In this document: positions 21,826-36,800 of the stretch, in pieces | Numbering within the stretch: the first letter of the stretch is position 1 | How the letters are laid out: every line of letters begins with the position of its first letter | Assembly (NCBI GenBank): GCA_003290165.1 | Contig: QNQO01005781.1 | Coordinates: 169,053 to 233,052 of the forward strand | Length of the DNA: 64,000 nucleotides | Direction of reading: 5' to 3' | DNA from: Berberis thunbergii | Lineage: Eukaryota > Streptophyta > Magnoliopsida > Ranunculales > Berberidaceae | The notes under the pieces: generated by a model | The model's input: only the letters and a program-made list of their open reading frames with translations | What the model was told of the DNA's origin: nothing | Database searches by the model: none | Translations under genes and position numbers: made by a program

Positions 21826-24800
21826 ATGGGTTCTTTAGAAGTTGGAGTGAAAGTGCTAACTCCATCATCATCAAAGAGAGCTCCTCTGCTTCTCCGCTCT
21901 TCTTCTTCTTCACTAAGCAGAGGAAGAGCTCGGTTAGCTCGATTTGTGCTCTTCGAAAAAGTTGACTACCTTCAATGGATTATCACATTTGCTTTATTTT
22001 TCTTTCTTCTTCTTCTCTTCCAAATGTTTTTGCCCACTTCAGTGGAGAATTCTGAAGATTCTTCTTCTGTTGATAGTGATGATTGGGTGGTGAATTTAAA
22101 GAGAGCCTTGAACTTTTCGGACTTCCAACAAACTATTCGATTTGACCCATCGAAGCTCTTGGCCAAATTTGACAAGAATGAGGGCAAAGATTTCAACTTT
22201 TCCTCCTTTTCAAGCAGACCCAGAGTGCGGTCTGGGATAAGGAAACCTCAACTTGCACTGGTTGGTTATCTGGGGTTCACGTTTTCTAACTGATTTTTAG
22301 TTGAATTTGGATTAATCAGAACTGGGTTTTGCAGGTTTTCCCCGACCAGTCAGCGGGGTCAGAGCAATTGGTGATGATCAATGTTGCTGTTTCTTTGCTG
22401 GAAATTGGTTATGCACTTCAGGTACATTGTGCATTCACTGATCCCAACTTTTCAACTTTGACAATTTAGTGAAAACTTTCGCATTTTTCATTTAAAACTC
22501 ATAAGCTTTTAGCGAGTCAACTCACGAATATGATTGCTCATGTGATTTTGAAGCATATTATTGATTATTGGGAGATTTATAGAGATTATTCGATTATTTG
22601 GCTCTGATCCAGTGAATGAGAGTATGTCTATGCATAGTACTTTCCCTAAAAAAGCTCTTTTGACAAATTTCTCACAACTGTCAGATCAGGGTTTAAAAAT
22701 TCTGAGATATATCCTCATTGGTCCAAAGATATATCCGAATTTTGATGGACGGATACAATTTATCCATGGATTATGTAGGGTATAAAGTTTGGGATACAAC
22801 AACTTAAATATCCAGATTATTTCAGATTTACCTCTTCTTGTGTTTTGTACTGTACAAATAAAAACAATTAATCTTTTAAATTTAAAAATTGGTCATAGTT
22901 AAATGTTTAATTGTTATTTCTATCTTCAGACACATTAAATGTAATGGCATTAAAAACATCAATTTGTTAAGGGTGTTATAGTAAAAGTTGGTCCGTTTGC
23001 TCACAGTATGTCGTGGGAACAATATTGTCAGTATGTAGGTAACACAACTTATAATGTGTATGACAGTGGTCATAATCAATTATAAGGTTAATAAATCTTG
23101 GCTCTGAATAAAATTATCAATTTTTAATAAATTTTATTTGTTTTTTTTATGCTAATGTCTAATCTTTCTAAAAAAACTTCTCTTCTTATGGTTGATTTTT
23201 AAGAGATTTTATCTAGGCATTGTAGAAACCATTTCATTAATTTTCACTATTACTTGCACAAGGTTAATGTTTCATAACTTAATTTAAAAAACTCTAAAAT
23301 GGATTAAGTTTTATTTTTTATTATAAATTTCGATATTTGGTGGAAGGTCGGTCAATATTTTCGATATATCATCAAATATTCACGATATTTAGTCATATAA
23401 AACTATATTTAAAAAATGCAACTATCCCTGGCTAAATCCGATATACATACTAACATTATTTTTAAGTATATATCCACATTTTCAAACATTTTAAACACTG
23501 CTTCAGGCACTTTACTCTATATGTGTACTATTTCAAATCTGTCCCATAATTCAAGTCCCTTCTCATGACACTCCCAAATAATTTTGGGTTTCGTTCTTTG
23601 TGACTTTGACATCTCTCATTTTATTAGTCTTCTCTAAAGTTGAGAAGAATCTCATCCCTTCTTTTCGAGCACCTCTCTGGCGTACTGAGTTATCACACCA
23701 TCGGCGAGACTAGTAATTTTAGTTTGCAAGCCAACCAAACACTTTTGGCACTTGAGATATTTTTATACTAACATTGTCAATTTTATTCAGCCCAGCCAAT
23801 ATATGTGTCGTATTCAAGAAACTATCAAATTCATAGATGTCCAATTTGATTTCTCCATATTGGTTATATTCCATCACCTTCAACATCATCATCATCAATG
23901 CCCATTCTCGATACTTTCAGGGTAGGCTACGCAGATTTTGGTTCTCCAAGTAATGTAATCTTCCCACATATTCTCGCCTAATCCAAGCTCAAGGATGTCT
24001 TCCTTCACCGTTTTCATCCAAGTTTTCAACGGTCGTCCCTGCGTCTACACCCTCCATTAACTTGCGAATCTAGACATTTCCTAATTGGCGCCGTATTTGG
24101 TCTCATCCGCACATGACCGAACCACGTTAAACGCCTTTATCTAATTTTGTCCTCTATGGGCGCTACACCTAAGTATCTCCTAATTTTTTCATTCCTAATT
24201 TTATCCTTACAAGTTTTATCACATATCCATCTTAACATACGCATTTCTGCTACCGTCATCCTATGCGTAAGTTGTCACGTAGTAGCCCAACATTTTAAAC
24301 CTTATAGCATGGTCGGCCGAACAATTAGCTTATAGCATTTCCCTTTTAACCTTGCAAGCATCCTTCTATCACATAATACTCTTGACGCCATTCTTCATTT
24401 CGTCCAACCAACTTTAATCTTATGGTTTACATCTTCTCCAATAGCCCCATTCTATGGTCTACATCTTCTCCACTTAACAATATCATCTTATGGTCAACAA
24501 AATATAAATTCACATTACGTTGTTCTGACACCTCAACTTTCTTTTGGAGGTAGACGAGGGTTATATGCCATCTAAGTGATATTGTTAAGTGCGGACTTGC
24601 ACTGTCTTACCACCTAGGCCTTTTTCAGCTAATTCATTGGTCAATTGGTTTGAGCTAAATCAAACACCTCTATAGGATTGTTAAGTACAACAGTATCGTA
24701 GTATTAAAGTAGTGTTATGACAATATCATTTGTGTTAGAGTGTTGTGTTCCAATTGGTATTGCTGTTAGGGCGGCTCCAACTTGAGCTAGAGGTGGAAGA

Positions 24801-27800
24801 TGGTGGTGTGCTGGAAAAACGCTTAGATTAAACTTAGGTGATGATTGCACCAAGTTGTGTCCATGTCGCTTAAGTAAACGTCCAAAATTCTTAAGTGCGG
24901 ACTTACACTCGTCTAACATTGTGGCTTTTTGCTCATCTGGTTAAATTTATAGATAATGTTGCCCCATTAAATGAATGTGTAACCCAACTTATTAATTATT
25001 AGTTTGAACTAAACCCAATGTGTTAAAGTGTGGGTAATATTGGTTGTATTAGATTCCGATGTTATAACTATCTACCCAACGATTTACAAGTATTTCAAAA
25101 GTAACCACTATTTTAAAAAACAAGAGTCATACCTTGAAGGGCGCTCGACATGCCTCTCATTTTCAATCAAAATCTATGTGGATGTTGTCATTAGCAATAT
25201 GGACGTGCATAAGTTTCTCCCGCTGAAAGTTATTGTTTCTACCCCTTAGGTCGCCTGCTTATCGCAAGCCCTTCGATGACTTTTAGAGGAAAAAATAAGC
25301 CCTTTATCACTTCTACCAATTAAATGTCGTTCACCCACTCTTCTGATTAGCCAAATCAAAATCAAGGTTTAAGTGTTTCCAACAACCTTAGATTGGTTTC
25401 TAATTCGTAAACACAATTCTTCACATCTTCATAAGTAAAATGATATTTTATTAAAAAAAATTATATACTTGATTCAAGGGTGTTCCTCGTGAACACACAA
25501 AACACCCAGAAAATTTTATTTCACAACATGAGAAATGTTTCCGGTTGGTCAGAATCTCCTTTCACGAACTTATCGTTCGCAATAACAGTACGCGGAGACA
25601 CGGGGCTACCAAACATCGGCAGACGATGGCATTGGCTAGTTCGGTTTCTAGATGGCATGCAGCCTGATGATCACTTGCACCAATCCTTGGTATTGGGAGT
25701 TTATTGTCGCTGTTAAAGTACATGTTCATGAAAAAGTTCTCTAGGATGATAGAGTTGATTTATGTGTATAATTTGTCATCTTTGCCATGCTTCTTGTCTA
25801 TGCCTACTGAGGAGTCTGGCTGGGTCGGGTCAACGCCGGTTGGTGGGTCATTGTGCTGGACACCACAGGAGTCATTTAGTTATCAGATTAAAAAATGAAA
25901 CACAATGGGTTTACTTAATGCTACCTACCATAACTAGTTTATTATCTGAATCTATCTAAAGCCGGCCTGACGTTAATTGACATGAACCTACACGTTTGAT
26001 ATGAGATAACAAGTCAAATGGTTTAAAACGAGTCAAAAGGGTACACATGAACACACCCTGTTTACTTAAAAGGTTTGTGAATCATCAGGGAAATGACACA
26101 ATTAAAAAACCCTTGACCCTCAACCGTTAACAACGGTTAGGCCTTGGGTCGTATCTGCGGGTTTGGGTCAATTTTTCAGGCCTATTTTGTCTCTGCTACC
26201 ATTCCCAAAATTTAAGTTTTGTATGAGTTTACTATCCATATTGTTAGTGGAATATGAAACAATTGAGGATCGTATGGTAATTAATCAATGCTGGTGTAAA
26301 AACTCTAGCTTTTCATTGATAATTTACAAAGATAATACTCTTAAAACTCTTATAAAACAATCAACTGGGAACCTAAATAGTAGAACTTGTTCATAATAGG
26401 TAATTGGCTACATAAAACCCGAAATCACCCATATAAGTAGATGTAGTAGCTTTTAGGACCATGGCTTCCATGTAACCTAATAATACGCTATTGGCTACTT
26501 TTTGGGCACAGGAAGTATGTAATGGAATGTCGTTGACAATGATTATTTATTTATATTCTTTTTATTAATATTATCAATAGTCTTCATGCTACACAAGAAA
26601 TTTTTTTTTAGCAAGCCATAACTATGTTAATATGAAAATTCTAGATGAAACTAAGGAAAGGAGTTACCTGCCACCGTTGAAACAGGCTACAACCTTCATC
26701 CCAGTAGGGTGGGGGAATCAGTCCTATCTAGATTCCACCCTCCACGGCACCTGTGAGGAATTTTTTTTTCAGTTTATCATATAATAACCATGAGATGGAA
26801 AAAATTATGAAACAAAAGGAATTTGTTTACGTGGTTAATACATTATTAGTAGGGCTAGGGAAATTGTCATCATAGAAGGCCTAAGGCCTACCTTATAGTA
26901 AAAAAATATAGTTGATTACTGTATTTTTCATAAGATGACAGTTATTCAAATGCTTTAGTTTATTGAAATGTTTTTTATTTGTTGCAATTGTTTATGCAGG
27001 TTTATTCTCTTGAAGATGGTCCTATGCATGTTGTTTGGAGAAGCATAGGTGTGCATGTCACCATCTTACAAAATATAAGTGCACCAGAAAGCGCTGTAGA
27101 TTGGTTAAAGTATGCTGGCACTTCGTATATTCACAGTAAACATATATATTCAGTTTTGGTATAAAAAAAAAAAAATTGTGTTCACCTTGCTTAAATGGCA
27201 CAATCCATTGCTGTAGTTAGTCAGGTAATTGCATCTCAAGTTTCTGAAAAGGGTGGATAAACCATTTGAAGCCCCTCCAGTTGCATTATTATTGCGAGCT
27301 TGGCTTACTTGAAGTGAGTGTTGTCCATTCATTCATTTTATTCAAACCACCTAAGCTGAGGCTCTCTCCTGCATGGAATTGTTTTGTACAACCCTTCAAC
27401 CAATCATACTCTTGAACCATTTGTAATGACTATCTAATGCAAACTTATGCAGCTAAAGTGCTGTAAAATTTCTGTCTTAAAGATATGGAAGAAAAAAAAT
27501 ATCAATGACCTTATAACTAAAAAAAGGAAGAAAGTTTAAATTATTATAGTACAGAACGCATCTGAAACTCAAATGCTCAATGGGTAGCATGATGGAATCT
27601 GTAAGTAATCTTAGGGGGAGGGGGAGGGGATGGTTGTCATCTTTAATCTGAAGAGAGCATTAGCAAATTTTGGTTGTAGAATTACTATGATGACATCTAA
27701 CAAAGCTGATGCATTGCTTGTGCAGCTATGATGGTATCCTTGTGAATTCACTTGAAGCTAAAGGCATTTTCTCACGGTACATACTATCACAACCTCTTAA

Positions 27801-30800
27801 ATTATCAATTTTTTTGTAAGTAGTTCATGTTCTCGATCGTCTTTTATCCTCTTTTTCTTTTTCACTGATAGCTTCACCGGGGTAGTACACAAACTACTCT
27901 TGTTTTGAGCTATGGTGAGTTTTGGTGTTCATTACTGTTCCGGTTTCAAAAGACCTTTATGAAATTGTTCTCAATTTCCAAATAAGGAATACACTGTACT
28001 TGTAAAATTTATGTTTGTCTTGGAAGCTTGCAGATATAGTACATGTGTTTAGGACTTAGCGTGGTTTATCCATATTGCTAATGAAATGCCCTTGGAAAAC
28101 TAATATGTAGGACAATTTTTTTAAGTAATATTGTCAGGGAACTTTTTATCAATTGTTCACATCTGCACAAGAGGAAAACTGACGCATTGGCACACAATAG
28201 AGATTCTAAAATATGTGCCCATTAGAGTGTAAGAGAAATACCTGCTAATGCAAATAATTTCAACACAAGTCCTGGACCTAGTTGGTGAAAGTGAATGGCT
28301 AAAAATGTTATGCAAGTAATAACAAACAACAAGCAATATGTAGAAAATAAAGATGACACCGAGATTTACGTGGTTCGGCTTTGCCAATTCCACGGACAAC
28401 GACTCTATAACTATCTTATTGATATGGAAACACTTACTTGGAGATTACAACGTTGTCAAGCAATGATCCTTGAGATTACTCAATCTCAAGCAAACAATAC
28501 CACCAAAAGTTTGACGAAACTCGCAAACGAAGAACACCCGAAATCACTCAATTTATATCATTTTCCCTTCTACTTGGCTACTATTTGGCATTGCACACAC
28601 ACCGAATCACACCGAACTTGCAACCCGTTTCACGCTGAACTCGCATTTGTTTCACGTTGTATTGATGTTGCCTTATACGTTGTGTATGTGTTACGTTGAT
28701 TTGCTGCTGCACCTTAACGTTGTGTTGCTACTGCCCTCGTTGTGTAGTGTTGCCTACTTTTTGGTCTTGTATGTGCTTGTTGTTATATAGAGGGAAGAGG
28801 ACTTGATGTCCTTGTTTTTGAAGGACTTTAAGTCCTCTGAAATTGGGAGCCAACCAAACCACACAAGGACTTTGAGTCCTTATTTCTGAAGGACTCTTTT
28901 TTCTCTGTCTCACAATCTCCACCTTGGCGAACAGTTTCAGGCCACCACACAAGCATCACGAACAACCACATAAGCATCTCCACCTTGGCATGAAAAACTG
29001 CCAAGACCCATTACTCGGTCACGAGAATCGTTGTCATTCCCTTAAGGGCCCTGTCCCCTTGAGGCGTCAACACTAAGGGAACTTGATCAAGTTTGAGCAT
29101 TGTCTCAACTTGATCCTTGGAACCACTTTTGTCAACATCTCAATTGGATTGTTTTGAATACTCACTTTTTCCAAGAAAATCTCTCCATCCTCGATGACAT
29201 CCCTTAGAAAATGATACTGCACATCAATATGCTTCGTTCGGGCATGATGAACTTGGTTCTTCGCCAAATGGATAGCACTCTGATGTCACATAACATTGTC
29301 ACATCATTCTGAGTAACACCCAAATCACTAACGAAGCCCCAAAGCCAAATGGCTTCCTTCACTGCCTCCTATAGAGTCATGTATTTTGCTTCAGTAGTAG
29401 ACAAAACAACTGTAGACTATAACTGAGACTTCCAACTCACCGAACCCATCGCCAATATAAAGCAATAACCTGATGTCGATCGACGGCTATCAAGATCACT
29501 AGTATAATCCGAATCAACATAAACTCGAATCATATTTGACACATCTCCTCTCTCATATACTAAACCAACATCCAGCATACCCCGAAGATATCTCAATATC
29601 CACTTCACTGCCTGCCAATGTTTTTTTTTCGGGTTTGACATAAACCTACTAACCAGACTGACTGCATGAGCGATATTCGGACATGTATAGATCATGGCAT
29701 ACATAAGACTACCAATTGCACTAACATAGGGAACCTGTGACGTGTATTTCCTCTCATCCTCTGTGCTAGGAGTCAACTTACCCGAGAGCTTAAAGTGACC
29801 AACCAAATGATTACTTACCGGCTTAGACGTATCCATGTCAAAACAATGAATAATCTTCTCTAAGTATTGTTTCTGTGACAATGTCAGTTACCTTTTTCCT
29901 ATCTCTCACCATCTTCATCCCAAGTATCTTATTCGTTGAACCAAGATCTTTCATCTCAAACTCCATGCTAAGTTTCAATTTCAATTTATCAATTTATTTC
30001 ATGCTCTTCGCAGCAATGAGCATATCATCAATATAAAGTAAGAGAAACATGAAAGACCCATCCTCGAGCTTCTATGTGAATACACAATGATCATATTGAC
30101 TCCTCGTATATCCCTGCTCAATTATAAAAGTATCAAACCTCTTGTACCACTGCCTCGAAGATTGCTTCAACCCATACAATGACTTCTTCAGTTTGCATAC
30201 ATTTTCTTCCTTACCAACAACAACATATCAATCGGGCTGAGACATGTATATGTCCTCTAAATCTCCATTCAAGAAAGCAGTATTGACATCAAGTTGCTCA
30301 AGCTTTAAGTCAAACTACACTACTAAATCCAAAAAGACTTGGAAGAAAAGTGTTTTACCACCGGAGAGAATACTTCATTGTAGTCTACACCTTCTTGTTG
30401 TGCATATCCTTTAGCCACCAATCTTCCCTTGTATCGTATATCTGTACAAGTACCCCTTGAATCTACAATCCCGTCTTTCACTGTGACCCAATCGACTTCT
30501 TCCCTTTAGAGAATGGCACAAGCTCCCATGTATGATTCTTCTTAAGAGATAACATCTCATCCAAAACCTCCTTCCACTCCTCTTTGTGAACACTTCGCGA
30601 AACCTACGTCTATGTGGTAGGAACATCATCATATCCATCAAGAACTGAGAATGCGCAAGCTGCGCCATCCTCATAGCCAAATCTAAGTAGTGCACGTCTA
30701 ACTCTAGGTTCTCTGTTGAACCTGTTGTTGTGTAGGATCCATGTCCCCATCAGTAGGAATCTCATTTTCTGCCACTGTCTCAGGCATCATAGATCACCTC

Positions 30801-33800
30801 TTTCTCAGTAGAAGGAACATCATGCTCTGTATGAGATCTAGGAGCTCCAAGCTCCACCTGTAAAGAATCTCTAACATCTTCATTTTCATCATAGCTATCA
30901 CCCCTCCAAATATGGGAACCATTGTTGCATCTCTCATACTTTGCCTGTAACAAAGCTTTTTCATGGAACTTCATATCTCGACTGATCAAAAACTTCTGCA
31001 AGTCAGGGCACCATAATCTATACCATTTCACATTATCTGGATAACCGAGAAAAATAGTTTTCCTGGCCCTTAGTCCAATTTTATCCTCCCTAACATGAAA
31101 ATATGTTGGACAACCAAATATAATCTGAAGAAGTACCAACCATACCTCCATAGGAATCTGTGACTCAATAGCTAATGAAGGAGAGCAATTAATGAGATAG
31201 CATGCCGTGTTTATTGCTTCAACCCACTATATTCTGCCCAAACCTGCATTGGACAACATGCACCGTGTTCTCTCCAACAGGGTACGGTTCATCCGTACGA
31301 CTACCCCATTTTGCTATGGTGTCGACTTCACTATGAAGTGTCTTCTAATGCCATGTTCCAAACAAAACTGTTTGGATCCTCGGTATACTCACCGCCATTG
31401 TCAGATCTCACTACTTTGATCACCCTTCCAGTTTGTTTCTCGATCATAGCTTTCCACTTCTTGAAGATATCAGTGACTTCATTTTTATGTTGGTATACAC
31501 CCATACTTTCTAGCTGAAGTCATCAATAAAAGACACAATACCTGGAACCCTTGGATGCGACTCTAGAGGGTCCCCAAACATCAGTGTGGATGTAATCCAC
31601 AATCCCCGCGGTGCTATGAGTAGCATCACTAAAACTGATTATGCATTGCTTCTCATAAATGCAACGTTCACAGAAATCTAGTTTTGTCATTTTATTACCG
31701 CCAAGCAAGCCCCGCTTGCTTGGAGTTCTTAGTCCATTCTCACCTACATGCCCTAATCGCATGTGTCATAACTGTGTGCGCGAGTCAAGCTTTTATCATC
31801 AACTGTAGAAATCATAGTTCCACCTTCAACTATACTGCCTAAAGGAAATACAAATTGGCATGCCTAACCGGTGTCATAAGCAACCTGTCACTAAAGTAAA
31901 TACTACAGTATCCATTCTCACCAATATACTTGTAGTCTTGAGCTTCAAGCATCCCAAGTGAAATTAGCCTCTTTGAAAGAGCTAGAACATGACATACCTC
32001 GGTAAGCTGTCTACATGACCCATCCACCAACTGGAATTTGACTGTACCAACACCCATTGTCTTGCAAGACCGAGAGTCACCCATTTTAACTGAAATGCCC
32101 CTAACCTCGCGATAACTGTTGAACAATTCCCTTACGGGATACATATGATACGAAGCTCCCGTATCCAACCTCCAACCGTCATGCAAATGGTCATAAGATT
32201 TTGCCATCAATGCATGTGCTAAGTCACCTCCGATTAGAATATCATCTACCACATCCAGTGTCTCAACAACATTCACTACGCCCTTACTCTCATTTCTTGC
32301 TTATTGTGATTATCCTTCCAGTCTGGGCAATTCCTTATGTAATGGCTTTTGCGTTTACATTTGTGACATTCAACCTTAGACATATATCTTTTTTTATTTA
32401 GACCGGTTCCTTCTGTAGTTGTTCCTCTTGTAATTTCTTCCCCTTGTCACCGAAAGACCATGTGCTTGAATCTCCTCATTCGAAGCACTCTTTCTGAAAG
32501 CCTTTGCAAGTACAACTTGAACAATATTACTATACACAATTTTTTCTTTCTTCAATGTTGTCATCTAATCAATAAACGGTTCTCATTCTGGTAACAAAGA
32601 AATTAACAAGAATAATGCTTTCTGACTATCTTCAAATTTAGCTAGCTAACACAATCTGAATATAAGCATTCAAATTCATTTATGTGACCAGTCATTGTTT
32701 ACCTGGCTACAACCTGAAAGTGAAGAGCTTCTTCTGTAGGTACATCACACTAATCTGATCATTCTGAAGATACATAGCCTGAAGCTTATTCCAAATACCC
32801 TGAGCCGTCATCTCATCAGCGAAGTTGTAAGCTACATTGCGAGAAAGACACAAACGAATCATACTACATGCTTTCTGATCCATTTTACTCCACTTCTCGA
32901 TAACCTCAACTGACACCTTATCTGATGATTTCTTTTCTCATCTAGTGCATCAGTCTGATCCAAACTAACCAGAATATCTTTACAATCCATCTGCCAAGCT
33001 TTAATTGTTCCTACCATTGAATTGAACAATGTCGAACCCATGGACTTTCACATAACCATCATCATGTGATGAAAAAAGACCTTTCAGCCATTTTATTTGA
33101 CACCTTCAAAACACAAACACCAACCAACTGGCGCTTTGATACCACTTGTAAGGGAAATACCTGCTAATGCAAATAATTCCAACACAAATCCTGGACCTAG
33201 TTGGTGAAAGCGAATGGCTAAAAACGTTATGCAAGTAATAGCAAACAACAAACAATATGCAGAAAATAAAGATGACACTAAGATTTACGTGGTTCGGCTT
33301 TGCCTACTCCACGGACGACGACTCTTTAACTATTTTATTGATATGGAAACACTTACTTAAAGATTACAACATTGTCAAGCAACGACCCTTGAGATTATTC
33401 AATCTCAAGCAAACAATACCACCAAAAGTTTGACGAAACTCGTAAACGAAGAACACCCGAAATCACCCGATTTATATCCTTCTATTTGGCTACTGTTTGA
33501 CGCTGCACACACACCGAATCATGCTGAACTCGCAACCATTTCACGTTGTATTGATGTTGCCTTATACGCTCTGTATTTGTTGCTCACGTTGATTTGCTGT
33601 TGCACCTTAACACTGTGTTGCTGCTACCCTCGTTGTCTACTGCTGCCTACTTTTAGGTCTTGTACGTGCTTGTTATATAGAGAAGAGGACTTGAAGTCCA
33701 TGTTTGTGAAGGACTTTAAGTCCTCTGTAATTGGGAGCCAACCAAACCACACAAGGACTTTGAGTCCTTATCTGTGAAGGATTTTCCTCTGTCTTTGTCT

Positions 33801-36800
33801 CACATAGAGCATCCACAATAAACCAAGGGATTAGAAGCCAAAATGTAGAATTCTATTACATTTTAATGTGACATGGTATGGTTTAGAAACCATGTTTAAA
33901 ATTTTCTAAATAATAAGCAAAAGCTTTAGAAGCCAAAGTTTTACATGCTAGGACACATGTCAATAAGATGTCACTCCCCATCCCTCATTTATTAAATTTT
34001 AATCATTTTCTTTCTATCTCCTTTTCCTTCTTTCTTTCTATGGTGGATCCCATTTTATGTCAAAAAAATTGGAAGCAAAGCCTCCAAGAGGCTTCTACAC
34101 GACTACACATACAAGCCTCTCGCACACTGCAAGTCTAAAAGTGATATATAGAAGGCTATTGTGGAGGGGCATTTGCTTCTAAAACATTAACAACTATTTA
34201 GAAGCAATGAGTTATGAGTTTTAGCTGCTTGCTGTGGATGCTCTTACTAAGCTGCCAGTGAGATTCCTAAAATAAGTTTTTACTGGTAAGGTACTTGAAA
34301 CACTGAGCCCCTACCATTTTTATTCCCAAGTTCTTGCATTTTCAACAATAACACCTATCGCTTACAATTTTTTCTCCTTTCTAGGAAGAATCTTTCACTT
34401 TATCAATTGCCCTTTGACTTGTTTTGACCGTTCAGAAGGCCTAGTCCTCTAGATACCACTTCCACCCTTTATTCCTCTATTTGGAGGGAGGTAAAAAAAA
34501 AAATCGTTGTTCCCCAGTAACGTACAATCTCTATATTTTAAGGTAACCATCAAACCATCATTAAATAAGAGTTCTTTGCTCGGCCTCAAACCTGTGGCAG
34601 CCTAAATGATTTCAATTGCAAGGTCACCTCAATATATTATTGTATGACCTAGGTGATTGATAAGGAATCGCTTAAAATGCAATGGTTGCATTCATTTTGT
34701 CGTTGAAGAACAGTTTTTTAGTTTTTTGTATAAATTAGAAATTTAATATGACCCCTATCATTCATAACTGACAATAATTGGCACAGTCTAATGCAGGAGC
34801 CTTTTAAATCACTACCTGTTATATGGACCATCCATGACAAAAGTCTAGCTATTCGATTCAGACAATACAATTCTAGTGGGCAGACTCAGCTTCTTAATGA
34901 TTGGAGACAAGCCTTCAACCGAGCTGCTGTTGTTGTATTCCCTAACTACTACTTGCCGGTAATTTATAGGAAAGATACATAGTCATTTTATCTTAATAAT
35001 GATATATCTTGCATATAAATGGAGCCAAATAACAGAGGCCTAACATAAGAGTTCTTCTCAGTGAAAACCCACTTTGATTCGGGAACCATACCAACATGAT
35101 TTCTGTGATCGCCAAATACTGCAGGAAACAGCTACCCATTGGAAGGGATAACTAAGCAGATTGTTGGCCAACAAAATTCATGTGAAAATTGTTGTGGGAC
35201 CTTTATATTTTTTTTATGAAAATTTCTTATGAAATTTCTAGACTATGATCTCCAAATTTAAGTTTGTCCTGAATTCAATCTCTAATAGATGTACATTTTC
35301 TCTAATAGATGAACATTTTCTCTAACTTCCTCAGATGATGTACTCCCAGTTTGATTCTGGAAATTATTTTGTGATTCCTGGGCCTCCAAATCAAGTATGG
35401 GAAGCTGATAATTTCGCGGCCTTAAACAACAGGGAAGATCTTCGTATTGAGATGTCTTATGGACCCAATGATTTGGTCATTGCAATTGTTGGGAGTCAAA
35501 TTCCATACAGTGGTTTGTGGTTGGAGCATGCCTTTGTCTTACAAGCCTTACTACCAATTTTCTCAGACTTCCCATTTGATAATAATTCTGATTCTCATAT
35601 CAGAGTTGGTATCGCAAGTGCGATTTCAATTGGTAATTACGCAGTGGCTGTGGAGGTACTACCTTGAGAATCAAGTTCGAAAATGTTGTTCCATTTTAGA
35701 TAGTTTATTCAATGAACTGGTCTTCTGTTGTTTTATCTTTTGTAGGCTGTTGCTCTTAACCTAGGATATCCAAGGGGAAGCGTGATGCACTTCGAAACTG
35801 ATAGGGATGTAAAGAGATTTCTGAGCATAGCTGATCTAGTTATTTATGGATCTTTCCTTGAAGAGCAATCATTTCCCGAAATTTTGGTTCAAGCTATGCG
35901 CTTTGGGAAACCAATAATAGCTCCAGATCTGCCGGTGATAAAGAAATATGTATGCCTACTGAGTTTGCATATCTCTTCTAGTGTAGGAAACTAAATTTAC
36001 TTCTGCTCAGACTGATGGGTGACATCTTAACACAGTGCCGCGTACATGTGGCACAGATGTAGGACACTAGTCACCATGTCATGATGGATTTCACCTGGGA
36101 GACCATCATCAGAAGATATTAATTCTATTATTGTGGGTTTTCATAAAAATTCACACGGTGAATGATTTAGAAAAAATCTCTTCAGATTTAGACATCCTTT
36201 TGCATATTCTCTCTTATTCTTTTATTTATTGTTGTCTTTTTTTTTGTGAAGTGCTCTTCATTATTTGATATTAACCCAAAAAAGAAGTTGATATTTTTAT
36301 GTAGACATACACACGACACACAACACCCTCTTCTGGACTCACTGATTGTATTCTCAATGACTATAGGTTGATGACAAGGTGAACGGTTATCTTTTTCCAA
36401 AAGAGAATATGCAGACTCTGACACTAGTTCTGTTTCAAGTAATCTCAAAAGGAAAGGTGTCCCACATGGCTCAGAATATTGCATTAACTGGGAAAGATTC
36501 TGCTAGAAATTTAATGGTTTCAGAAACAATCGAGGGGTATGCCTCATTACTAGAAACTGTTGTCAAGTTTCCATCTGAAATTGAATCTCCAAAGCCTGTT
36601 GCAGATGTCCCTCTTAGGTTGAAAGAGAAGTGGCAGTGGCATTTGTTTGAAGAAATTGTAAATTCTAGCTATTCTGATCAAACCTTCAAAAGTTTTAGCT
36701 TTCTAGACAAAGTTGAGAATCTGCAGAACCATACTGATATGGAGAGTTCCAATGCTTCTGTGATTGATAAAGATTTCTTATATACTGATTGGAAAGAGGA

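Larger units (their letters stand above)
28228..33804 (-). mobile_element. Ty1/copia (Tork-like) LTR retrotransposon in intron 4
   Basis: Direct LTRs TGTAAG...CTCACA lie at 28228-28914 and 33147-33804. A 5-bp duplication TAGAG lies on both sides (28223-28227 and 33805-33809). The element runs antisense to the host gene. The primer binding site beside the right LTR reads TGGTATCAAAGC on the minus strand (initiator tRNA-Met), and a polypurine tract AAGGTGGAGAT borders the left LTR. LTRs differ at many positions, so the insertion is not recent. Domain order gag-protease-integrase-RT-RNase H is that of copia. Confidence 0.92.
28225..34243. mobile_element. Tourist-type (PIF/Harbinger) MITE, split by a Copia insertion
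   Basis: The MITE starts GAG at 28225-28227, is interrupted by the Copia element, and resumes at 33807 (GAGCATCCACAATAAACC), ending GCTGTGGATGCTC at 34243. Its ends are inverted repeats (GAGCATCCACA / TGTGGATGCTC). TTA flanks both sides (28222-28224 and 34244-34246), the usual target duplication of PIF/Harbinger elements. The MITE alone is about 437 bp and has no coding frame. It lies in intron 4 of the glycosyltransferase gene. Confidence 0.8.
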
